Of a stretch of 64,000 bases of DNA, positions 12,173 through 20,589 are shown piece after piece. The stretch covers positions 10,491,901-10,555,900 of the forward strand of contig JAWZYU010000013.1 of assembly GCA_038380435.1 (NCBI GenBank), written 5' to 3'. Below the pieces are notes generated by a model. The model searched no databases, was not told where the DNA came from, and was given only the letters and a program-made list of their open reading frames with translations. Numbering within the stretch: the stretch's first letter is position 1; every line of letters starts with the position of its first letter. A program made the translations under genes and the position numbers. This stretch comes from Ryuthela nishihirai. Taxonomy: Eukaryota > Arthropoda > Arachnida > Araneae > Heptathelidae.

Positions 12173-12642
12173 CTACAATCTCAGCGTTACAAAATGCTTT
12201 GGACTATCCAACAATATCAGCATTACATAACACTCCAGACTGTATTACTATCTCAGCGTTAGGTAACACTCCAGACTATCCTATGATATCAGTGTCACGT
12301 AACACACTGGACTGTCCTACGATATCAGCATTAGGTAACACACTGGACTGTTCTATGACATCAGCGTTACGTAACAGTTCGAATTATCCTACAATCTGAG
12401 CGTTACATAACGATTGGGACTGTCCTACGATATTAAAGTTATGTAACACTACTGACTGTCCTACGATATTAAAGTTATGTAACACTACTGACTGTCCTAC
12501 GATATCAGCGTTACATAACACTGCAGACTACCCTACTATATCAGCATTGTATAACCTCTGGACTGCCTTACTATATTTGTGCTATGTAACACTCTGGACT
12601 ATCCTACGATAACATCGTTACGTAACACTCCAAACTGTCCTA
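12173..12642. repeat. 36-bp minisatellite, array 2, second block
   Basis: About thirteen units of the same 35-37-bp repeat. Two neighbouring units near 12,420-12,500 are nearly identical (ATATTAAAGTTATGTAACAC), indicating a recent local duplication. Confidence 0.9.
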
Positions 12643-12964
12643 GGAGGAGTTGGCTCAGTTGGTACTGTGCCAGGCTCGTAATCGGCAGTTCCCTGGTTCG
12701 AGTTCCAGCTGGGTCAGCGTTGAGATTTATCTGCACAAAATGGTCAGTAGGGTTAGCTTGGAAATCTGCACAAAATGGTCAGTAGGATTAGCTTGGAAAG
12801 GCCGCGCCGTCCGTCAGATGAGACGTTAAACCGTAGTCACGTTTGCAGCAGAGCCATATCCTGTGCATGTTAAAGAGACGGTGGATGGCCTTGGCAGAAA
12901 GCTACATCTGTCTCCCAACAGCAGCCCAGTGGGGCCCTCCCCCCAACCTTCTCTGAGGATTCGG
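12643..12964 (+). mobile_element. SINE-1, 3'-truncated
   Basis: The tRNA-like head is present (TTGGCTCAGTTGGTAC at 12,650; GGTTCGAGTTCC at 12,695). A 40-bp stretch around GCACAAAATGGTCAGTAGG is duplicated at 12,732 and 12,770. The copy ends at CTCTGAGGATTCGG, where the TIR element at 12,965 begins, and the SINE tail is absent. Confidence 0.85.
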
Positions 12965-13408
12965 CAGGGCCGTAACTATGGGGGGAATAGGGTGGTGGCT
13001 CCTCCCTCCAAAGCAAATCGGAGTTGGTAAAATTCGTAGTGACTTGGTAAAATTCAGATGAGATGTAAAAATTTTGATTTTTTTTTTGCAAACTTATGGC
13101 GAGTTGGCAAAATCGAGGCAATTTGGAAAAATCTAGGCCAGTTGACAAAATTCGAAGCCACTTGGTAAAATACAAGTGAGTTGTGAAACTTGGGATTGTT
13201 TTTGTGAAATTAAGCAGAGTTGGCAAATTCGATGCAACTTGGCAAAATCTAGAGGAGTTTGCAAAATTCGAAGTGACTTGGTAGAGAATTCAGGTGAGAA
13301 GTAAAAATTGGAATTTTTTTTTTGTAAAATTTTGGCGAGTTCGCAAAATCTTGGGGAGCTGCTACCTCCACCCACCCCCCACGGAAGAAAAACCTCGGTA
13401 CGCCCCTG
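12965..13408. mobile_element. TIR-bounded MITE containing a tandem repeat
   Basis: The left end reads CAGGGCCGTAACTATGGGGGG minus its last base. The right end, on the opposite strand, reads CAGGGGCGTACCGAGG and also leads into a G-run. Termini of this kind occur in non-autonomous DNA transposons of arthropods, often hAT-like. I see no clear 8-bp target duplication. The interior (13,021-13,365) is a tandem repeat and no transposase is encoded. Confidence 0.55.
13021..13365. repeat. Nested tandem repeat (about 117-bp unit with 20-bp subunits)
   Basis: The motif GACTTGGTAAAATTC followed by GAGATGTAAAAATT recurs at 13,041, 13,159 and 13,275, a period of about 117 bp. Inside each unit, shorter variants of GAGTTGGCAAAATCGA recur at roughly 20-bp spacing. 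Minus-strand frames through it read repeated KILQKKNSNFY-like peptides, which are repeat by-products. Confidence 0.8.
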
Positions 13409-13414
13409 ACAGAC

Positions 13415-13600
13415 TTCTTGCTGCACTGCTCCTAAGAGCGTTATGTAACAATGCCTGCTTCAATGCTTCCAAGAGCGTTATATGTAATACTTCGTGCTGT
13501 AATGCTCCTTGGAAAATTATCTAACTCTTCGTGCTGTAAAGCTCCTAAGAGAGTATTACGTAACACTTTGTGCTGTACTTTTCCTAAGAACCTATATATT
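13415..13600. repeat. Diverged continuation of the 36-bp minisatellite
   Basis: Four or five units of about 37 bp, CCTAAGAGCGTTATGTAACA followed by MTTYGTGCTGTAATGCT. They share the AGCGTTAYGTAACA core of array 2 but differ in the other half. The simplest reading is that the array once ran from 11.66 to 13.60 kb and was later broken by two SINEs and a TIR element. Confidence 0.7.
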
Positions 13601-13603
13601 GAA

Positions 13604-13666
13604 CTCAAGGCAATCGATCTCCCAATTCCAGATACTATGGAATTGGGAGCAAACGATTGCCTTGAG
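13604..13666. other. 63-nt near-perfect hairpin
   Basis: Outer arms CTCAAGGCAATCG (13,604-13,616) and CGATTGCCTTGAG (13,654-13,666), and inner arms CTCCCAATTCCA (13,619-13,630) and TGGAATTGGGAG (13,638-13,649), are perfect complements. The loop is seven bases, with an asymmetric internal loop of two against four bases. Length and shape resemble a microRNA precursor. It could equally be a small palindromic repeat. Expression is unknown. Confidence 0.75.
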
Positions 13667-13955
13667 AATGAGATCTGACCTCACTAGAAACTTCATTCCT
13701 CGATAACAGAAATTTATTTCGCTCCATAAAGTTATCTTACTCTGTCGTGGTGACGAAAGAGATCAAAGATTTAGTACTTCATTTCGACTATCATCTTCAT
13801 AAAATTCAGCCTGAAAATAAACACTTTTTTTCAGTGGATTCGCATAGTTATAGAAAATACTGACTGCATATCTAGTCGTTAAGCTATCAAAAACCATGTT
13901 GTATGAAATGGGATGAAAAAAATGAAAGACGATTTAATAAATGCAAAGTACGGTT
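13667..13955. other. Unclassified sequence
   Basis: AT-rich sequence between the hairpin and the inverted repeat copy. Nothing was recognised. Confidence 0.4.
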
Positions 13956-13959
13956 AAAG

Positions 13960-14735
13960 AAATAAATATTATTATAGATGAACTTGCTACAATGAACTTG
14001 TGATTTGATGTATCATTTTGATGCTCGCATGTGCTTCAGAATGTAAATTACGTCACTAAACACTTCGAACGAACTTAACTTGAAAAAAAAATAAGGAACA
14101 AGGGAATTGTCATTAGGAAGAATTTGTGTGAAGGAAAACGTAGTTGTTTTAGTCTGTGCACTATAGTATAAAGAATAAATGTTTTTAATTGGTGTGTTCG
14201 CGGGAGGTTAAATAAGTTTATTAATGTGATCGTGTTACTAAACTAGTAAATGAAAAGAATTCATCATTTGAAGCGTAGTGATAGACGTCTGAAAAGAATT
14301 GGTTCTGAGAAACCAGCATACTTGCTGCAGTTTTGGAGTACTTGATGACTAAAACCTTCGAAAGAAGTCATTTGATATATAGTTATTTAGTTGTTTAAGA
14401 ATTGGCAAGGTTATTCTCGATAGATTGCAGGTTTGTTCATATATATGATTGTGCCACTTATTAAATGATGCAAAAAGCTTTATATTATGCTTTGAGTGTA
14501 GATGGTAAGAATTATAGAGGAAACAACTCTTTGCAGGAATAGCAAAAAAGTGCTATGTTCTTTTAAAGATTTATTTCCATACTGATATATATTTATGTTA
14601 CTTGAATTCATATAAATGTTTTCATTCATACTTTTGTAATATATTACACTATTTTAGAATTATTGTTACTAACTACTATTTTGAACTCACGCTCATTTCC
14701 CATCCGTTAAATTCATAACAATATTTTTTCCTACA
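13960..14735 (-). repeat. Dispersed 0.7-kb repeat, copy 2 (inverted)
   Basis: Its complement aligns along its length with 16,560-17,300. Shared landmarks include AAGCACATGCGAGCATCA, AACCTGCAATCTATCGAGAA, GAGGAAACAACTC and GAGCGTGAGTTCAAAA. Orientation is opposite to copies 1, 3 and 4. The outer limit near 14,735 is set by loss of similarity. Confidence 0.75.
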
Positions 14736-16555
14736 TTTTTAAAAGAACGAAATTCGTACAACAAAGTCAAGTATTGTTGTTGGTTTTATTTCTTCATTCT
14801 ATGCAGTTGTGCTTTGTTATAGCTGTCAAGACGATGATGATGATGATCACAGAATCCCGAATAATTTCAATGAAGATAATTATCCGTTGGATCTGTTGAG
14901 ATCTTCGGACAATGTGCTTAAAAGTATTCTAAAATTTTAATGACTAAATAATTTAAATTGTTTAGCATTTTCAAACATAAATTTTATCATAGTTGACAGT
15001 TGCTAAGGTATATACAGAGTATTAACGCAGAATTGATTTCTACTCAGCCATGTCCCTCCTCCGAATGCATAGGCCATTTCGGAAATGGTAACCTGATCTT
15101 TTGAAATTGATACTCTTTTGAAACCCGCTGGCTACTAAACTCTTTAATTGAAGTAAGAGTCATCATTCTGAATTCTCCCTCCCTCTCTCGAGACATCGAT
15201 GATTAATAAATAATGATGATCTGCTGGTGCAAACTCTTATCTTCATCCTCCAATGATCCTCTTTCATTATAAATCCAAACTGACTCAAAAGTAGGTTTCT
15301 TTCTCTTTTTTCGTATTATTCCTAATTCTTCTTTCTGTTGTTGGTCTTTCTATTCTTTCTTTCTTTCTTTCTCTAGAACTTCTTCTTTTAAGAGATCTAG
15401 GTGCTTGTAGTTTCCCAAAGCAAGTGGCCTAGATGAACTTTTTTTTTCACTTTCGAAAGAAAACATTTCTTCTTTTAATTTCTGTTTAATTCCAGTTCTA
15501 CTTTGCACGACTACTTTCTTGCCATCTTTGACTAAAAACCCAATTTTTTCTTTTTCTTTTTTATACTTTTTCTTTTCTCCCATCGTAAAGCTCCTCTTCC
15601 ATCCCCTCCTACTGCCCCCACAATCCCAGCCCCCCCCCTCTACTTCTTTTTATTTCCTACTGTTTCTTCTTCTGTCATAATTTAATTGTCTCTCTATCCC
15701 ACAGTTCCTTCTTTCCTTCCACTTTCTTCGCTCTTCCTTTTTATGCTGCTGATGTTTCCACCCACTCCCCCCCCCCCATGGTATGTGGAAAAAAAGTGAA
15801 GAGTAGGAAAAACACGTAACAAGGATTTTTCCAAGCATCCCGAAAAGTTTTTCCCAAGTGAAATCTTTTTGAAAAAGAGAAAGCACGATCGTAAAAAAAG
15901 AGAAAAAAATTAAAGAGAAGGTTGCAGTGTGCACAAAAGAAAAAGGGAAGAACAGAGGAGCGAGAGAGAACTCATCTAAATTTCTTATGCTGGGCGATGT
16001 CGGAGCAACGTGAGTGGCACACAGCTCGAATCTTCTTTTCGACTCCCCCTCCCCCCTATAAAGGGAACTTCCGTTTCGAGTTTGAGGGAAAGTCGATCTC
16101 GGATCGCTCCTCGTGAAGAAGAGAAAGAAGAGTACGAACAATGTCATGTCTTTTAATGGAGATGAAAACTGACGGATTCCTACCGAGTCCCAAGAAATGC
16201 AAAATCAAAGAGACAATTTGCGGGGGATCATACAACAATTAATTAAGAACGGGTAATTGAGATAGGTTGATGCAATCAAGCCTCTTCTGTTTCGCACCTG
16301 CTCATTGTTTAATCTTCAGTTTTATTGAGGACTGCGAATCGATTGATGGGCGAGGCAATGTCCCTTCCACGAATGCAATGGGCCGCCACCATTACAATAT
16401 TTGAATACGACGAAGATCACAAACATGTTTTGTGTAGAATTTTAAAGCTTTGGCTTTTATTTTTTTCAACACAATTTTAATAAAATCAAACCGAAATATA
16501 AAATGTTTTTCATGCTATAGTGGTATGTCCCAGTAGATACATGGAAATATTTTTT
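14736..16555. other. Unclassified sequence between inverted repeat copies
   Basis: The stretch 15,170-15,780 is strongly pyrimidine-rich on the plus strand (TTTCTTTCTTTCT near 15,355; a C-run at 15,768-15,778) and 15,880-16,130 is purine-rich. Minus-strand frames at 15,350-15,583 and 15,650-16,147 mirror this bias (K/E- or F/S-rich) and start at ATG and at GTG-type codons without family motifs. I found no supportable gene. Confidence 0.45.
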
Positions 16556-16559
16556 AATA

Positions 16560-17300
16560 AGATATTGTTATAAATTTAAATGAAAGGAAACTGAGCGTGA
16601 GTTCAAAAACAATAATTAGTAACAATAATTCTAAAATAATATAATTTATTATAAAAGTATGAATGAAACATTTATATAAACTAAATTCAAGCAACACAAA
16701 TCTTTATCAGTATAAAAATAAACCTTCAGAAGAACATAGTACCTTATCACTATTCTTACAAGGAGTTGTTTCCTCTATAATTCTTACTATTTCTACTCAA
16801 AGCATAAAATAAGGCTTTTTACAACAGTCGATAAGCGGCACAATCATATTGGTGAACAAACCTGCAATCTATCGAGAATAACCTTACCAATTCCTAACTA
16901 GAAATCCCAAACTAAATAACTATACACCAAATGACTTCCAAGATTTTAGGGTTTAGGAATTATATCGGTTTCTCAGAACCAATTCTCTTCAGACGTTGAT
17001 CGCCAAGCACAAGACGATGAATTCTCCTTTTCCTCACTCGTTCACTAACAAGATTCTCACTAATAAACTTATTTAAGCTCCTAGGCACACATCAAATAAA
17101 AATATTTCTTCTTTATGCACAGACTAAGACAAACTACTTTTCCTTCACACACTAATTCTTCTTAATTACAACTCTCTTATTCTTTATTTATTTAAGTTGA
17201 TTCAACGCTCCAAGTGGTTAGTGACGTAATTCTCACGCTGAAGCACATGCGAGCATCACAAGTTCATTGCAGCACGTTCATCTGTCGTAATAATATATAC
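16560..17300 (+). repeat. Dispersed 0.7-kb repeat, copy 3
   Basis: Aligns with copy 2 on the opposite strand and with copies 1 and 4 on the same strand. It begins around GGAAACTGAGCGTGAG and ends around TCGTAATAATATATACG. GTGGTTAGTGACGTAATTC at 17,212 is shared with copy 1. No open frame matches a known family. Confidence 0.75.
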
Positions 17301-17925
17301 GAAAGAGATGATAACAAACCGAGATATGAAATGTCTCTCTGGTGCCCCATGAAGAGATGTCTTCGGTATCCAAGTGTCCGAACTGCCACATCTCTAAAGG
17401 AAGAAATTTCATTCGAAACACAGTTCACAAATTTTTATTCCTCTTAAAATGAAAATGGAAACAAAAAAGAGAGAAGAGATATTTTACTTTTCCATTGAAC
17501 CGACACGTGCAATGCACCACTTTAATAAAATGCCAATTTAGATCGCAGTTTTAAGTTGTCGTCGGAAGGCAGAGAGATGTAATAAGTCAACCGAAAACAT
17601 CCCTCATTTTGCAGATGCGAAGTGATTCTCAGAAGAAGAGAGAGAAAATCTCGAATATTCTTTTCGTTTTTCTGTAAACTCCAATATCTCTCCTCCATTT
17701 ATTTCCTACGAAATTATATTTAAGAAAAATGGTCGCTGACAGACCTTCACGTCAAAAATATTTATGTCGTTTTCAAACTTTTCCAAATAATACGAAATGT
17801 TTGAAATATTGGTAACAGAAAAGGAATCGTATGAAAGAGGAATGGTGTCAAGGTTTGCTGAACGTACGAGAGAAATCTTCTCTTTAAAGATAAATATATA
17901 TATCAAAAAATTAATGAGCTAACTC
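17301..17925. other. Unclassified sequence
   Basis: No recognised gene or repeat. The minus-strand frame at 17,706-17,906 is short and has no motif. Confidence 0.4.
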
Positions 17926-18147
17926 TTTATTAGAGTTAAAGAATAATCGAAAATTTAAAAGCCGGTTTTCAATCGATCTGATTTTTAAAAATCTGTTTTA
18001 ACCGGTTTTGACCAAAAAGTATAGTAATTTTTAAAAGCCAAAATGAAAGGTACTGACTTTAACTCTTAACAAGCATAGTTTATCGTCTATTTTTAGTCAA
18101 AAAAATGCCAAAAAGGCAGCATCATGTGGGTCTCCTCCCCCAACAAC

Positions 18148-18170
18148 ATATTTGCAGTAGCAAAGCAGCA
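18148..18170. repeat. 23-bp block matching the neighbouring LTR in inverse orientation
   Basis: The 23 bases beginning ATATTTGCAGTAGC are identical to the complement of 19,221-19,243 inside the LTR. Weaker similarity extends a few bases either way. The block lies about 250 bp outside the LTR boundary. Confidence 0.7.
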
Positions 18171-18419
18171 GAAAGCTGCATCATATGCATGCATATGAAA
18201 AAGAGAATGACAACTTTGACAATTAACATATTTTATTTTAGCCTAAATAATGCATCATTCAGACAATTTAGAATTAAAAAAATTAATAAAAAATCTACAC
18301 TTAGGAAACAACAATTAAACTTTTTGTAAAAAAAATTACAAAAAATTAAATTAAAATTTATCTCTATTATGGAAAAAACTTTGAATAAAAGTTTTTAATA
18401 AAAGACATTTACCTAGTGC

Positions 18420-18605
18420 AGTGACCCGAATTTCGGATCCTGTCCGACTGTGACAGATGTAGTGACCCAGATTTCGGATCCTGTCCGACTGTGACAGATA
18501 TCGTGACCTGGGGTTCGGTTCCTTTCCAACTGGGCCAGATGTGATATCCCTTGGGTTCGGATCCTGTCAGACTGTGACAGATGTGATGACCCAGTCCACA
18601 CAGGA
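18420..18605. repeat. 40-bp tandem repeat within the LTR
   Basis: Units of the form GTGACCCAGATTTCGGATCC TGTCCGACTG TGACAGAT recur four to five times. The homologous LTR at 26.75 kb has only about two units and the copy at 53.1 kb essentially none, so unit number varies between LTR copies. Confidence 0.8.
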
Positions 18606-18621
18606 GAGAGGGACGATGATG

Positions 18622-19007
18622 GGTTGGGTTGTTTTACCTCTGAGCGGCACTTTTTTGCACACCACGGGCTAAAATGGCCAGGTCACATGGACCCCGAAGG
18701 CTCAGAGAAGGTTGGGGAGGGGACCCACTGGAACAGCTGTTGGGAGACAGATGGTAGCCTCCCGTCAAGGCCATCCACCGTGTTCTTTAACGTGCACAGG
18801 GTATGTCTCTCCCGCACACGGGACCACGGCTTAACGTCCCATCCGACTGACGGCGGCCTTTCCAAGCCCATCGGTGTCCCCTACTGACCGTGGGCAGGGC
18901 GGGGAGTTTTGCGGAGATAAGTCTCAAAGCTGAACCAGCTGGGACTCGAACCTGGGAACTACAGATTACGAGCCTGGTGCGCTACCGACTGAGCGACCCC
19001 CGCCCCC
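18622..19007 (-). mobile_element. SINE-1, full length with 12-bp target duplication
   Basis: The tRNA-like head on the minus strand (TCGCTCAGTCGGTAGCG near 18,996; GGTTCGAGTCCC near 18,950), body and tail are complete. The target duplication GGGACGATGATG lies at 18,610-18,621 and 19,008-19,019. It interrupts an LTR. The plus strand across it is open for 87 codons, also seen in the copies at 48.4 and 58.0 kb. This reflects youth of the copies, not a gene. Confidence 0.95.
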
Positions 19008-19851
19008 GGGACGATGATGAAATTACTTAATTCGCTTCGGTGAAACTCACAGATTTGCGGGTTTTTACGCCCGTGCCACTGTATGCCTCAACTTTGCTGC
19101 GTTGAATGAAGAATAACAATGGTCCATCAATTACTGCACGAGAGTTATATAGGGACGACACAATTTATTAACAATATGTACAGTTACGTGCTGGGAATGA
19201 AATCCACTCCGTGAGCCTTTGCTGCTTTGCTACTGCAAATATTACTAAAATGAGGTGGAGAATTGCACACTCTGCAATTTCTCACTTTACAGACCTCAAA
19301 AACTTGGCGAAAGGATAACCAACCTTTGCCTACACTGTGGCTCCTCCTGAACCACAAGAATAAAAGACAAGATCCTCCAAGAATCTGGATTCCCTCTTGG
19401 AATCTCACCCTGACTTCAAGGGTTACTTTTTGAGAAAGGCAGCGTCCTTTTGACGCGTGTCGAAACGACCTTGTTCGTTCGACAGCTAACGCACAGACTG
19501 ATTCTTCCAACTCCTTCCCCTAGCCTCGTGCGCGGACTTCATGCCGCAGCCCAGTGAGTCATATACGGCATAAACAACTGCTGGCATTCGTCACCACTTA
19601 CTTACACGGAGCAGCTTTAGAACCGAAAAACAACAACAGTGAGTCATCCCAGCACAAACATTGCCAAGAACACATAAAAATATATACAACAATGTAATAC
19701 AGCAAAAATATACAATAAATAAATAAATATAAAATTCGAGGGACATGACAGCTAGAAAACAAAAAATTAACTCTTCTTGTAAGAAAAGATATAAAATTAA
19801 ATTTAGATTTTATCGCTATATTGAAAATGACATCTTGAGAAATAAAGGGCA

Positions 19852-20056
19852 TTAAGGGTAATATCTGTCATTCTGGACGAAGCTTAGATAAAAAGAAAGG
19901 TCCGCAGCTGAAAAGCAACTTTCTGATTCAACACTCGTTGTTTTAACAGTAAGTAACGCATTATGTAAATGCTCTAAATTTTTACTCTTTTTTAATGTGG
20001 CTTCAAAGTATTTAAATTCATCGTTGACATTAAAATCTCTGGAATCTTGCAGCATT
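19852..20056 (-). pseudogene. hAT transposase C-terminal fragment
   Basis: The frame contains TSVESESCFSAADL close to the C-terminus. This matches the conserved hAT dimerisation-region signature (TSVESER.FS.AG). Upstream residues FKYFEATLKKSKNLEHLHNAL fit the preceding segment when read in two parts. After the signature the frame loses the usual LR.RL pattern and ends. The catalytic domain is not visible, and an RTE fragment lies immediately upstream on this strand. In life hAT transposases cut and paste DNA with 8-bp target duplications. This remnant is inactive. Confidence 0.6.
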
Positions 20057-20077
20057 TCTAATTTCAGTGTCCTAAAG

Positions 20078-20266
20078 GCCTCAGAAGAGGGGGAGACCTA
20101 GGATGCGGTGGGCAGACAATGTCAAACTGGACCTGTTTCGAATTCGTGTGCAGTGGCCAGATGCAGCAGATGTAGTTCAGGACAGATATACTTTGAGAAC
20201 TAAATTGCATGGTCTGGTTGGACCTCCGTAGCCCATGGCTGCTTGAGGATGATGATGATTTAAAAT
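20078..20266 (+). mobile_element. RTE-like retrotransposon 3' tail
   Basis: The plus strand encodes KRGRPRMRWADNVKLDL, then VQWPDAADV and LHGLVGPP followed by a stop, then GCCCATGGCTGCTTGAGGAT and a GATGATGAT tail. The same C-terminal segment occurs on the minus strand at 52,010-52,257. A heavily 5'-truncated copy with a short GAT-repeat tail is typical for RTE elements. It lies within the hAT-like relic. Confidence 0.75.
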
Positions 20267-20589
20267 ATAAAACTATTACCATTGCAATCTATTTAAAAAA
20301 ATGATGACTTGTTCACGTAGGCCTTCATTCTCTCGCTCTATATATATATACGATATATAAAATTGGAACGGAAAAACATTTTATGTATGCGTTCGTTCAT
20401 TATTTAAATAACCTTGAAATTATGTTCATTTTTCTTTTTTTTTTCTTTCTCCTTCTCTCTCGCTTTCTATAAAAACATTTATAAAAAATTCAACATTAAT
20501 AAAAAATAATCGAAAAAAACGATTTTTTATTTTCGATTTTCGAATTTTGGGGAAATTTTAAAAACCGGTTTCAACATTACCCTTCATGT

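Larger units (their letters stand above)
18417..19745 (-). mobile_element. LTR copy 1 (solo), split by a SINE-1
   Basis: Homologous to 26,754-27,732 and, on the other strand, to 52,320-53,125. On the minus strand it begins TGTCCC and ends GGGTCACTGCA, the TG...CA ends expected of an LTR. No gag-pol body is present, so it is a solo LTR. Flanking 5-bp sequences do not match (CCTAG and TGACA). Its terminal part holds about four tandem copies of a 40-bp unit containing CGGATCCTGTCCGACTG (18,420-18,600). Confidence 0.7.
17930..20585 (-). mobile_element. Decayed hAT-like region with nested insertions
   Basis: A hAT transposase C-terminal remnant lies at 19,852-20,056. The outer parts carry CCGG-containing blocks: AAAAGCCGGTTTTCAA and TTAACCGGTTTTGACC at 17,955-18,015, and AAAAACCGGTTTCAAC near 20,560. 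Blocks of this sort can be subterminal repeats of a hAT element. The interior is filled by an LTR (18,417-19,745) and an RTE tail (20,078-20,266). Exact ends and target duplication are not resolved, so the overall extent is inferred. Confidence 0.35.

Noticed and set aside
12199..12399. Repeat protein with TISALRNT units
   Set aside because: Product of the 36-bp minisatellite. It also appears at 7.0 kb and does not extend beyond the array.
18624..18887. An 87-codon open frame, nearly identical at 18,624-18,887, 48,476-48,739 and 57,993-58,256
   Set aside because: It runs antisense through SINE-1, begins at TTG rather than ATG, has no recognisable domain, and is shared only because the SINE copies are young.
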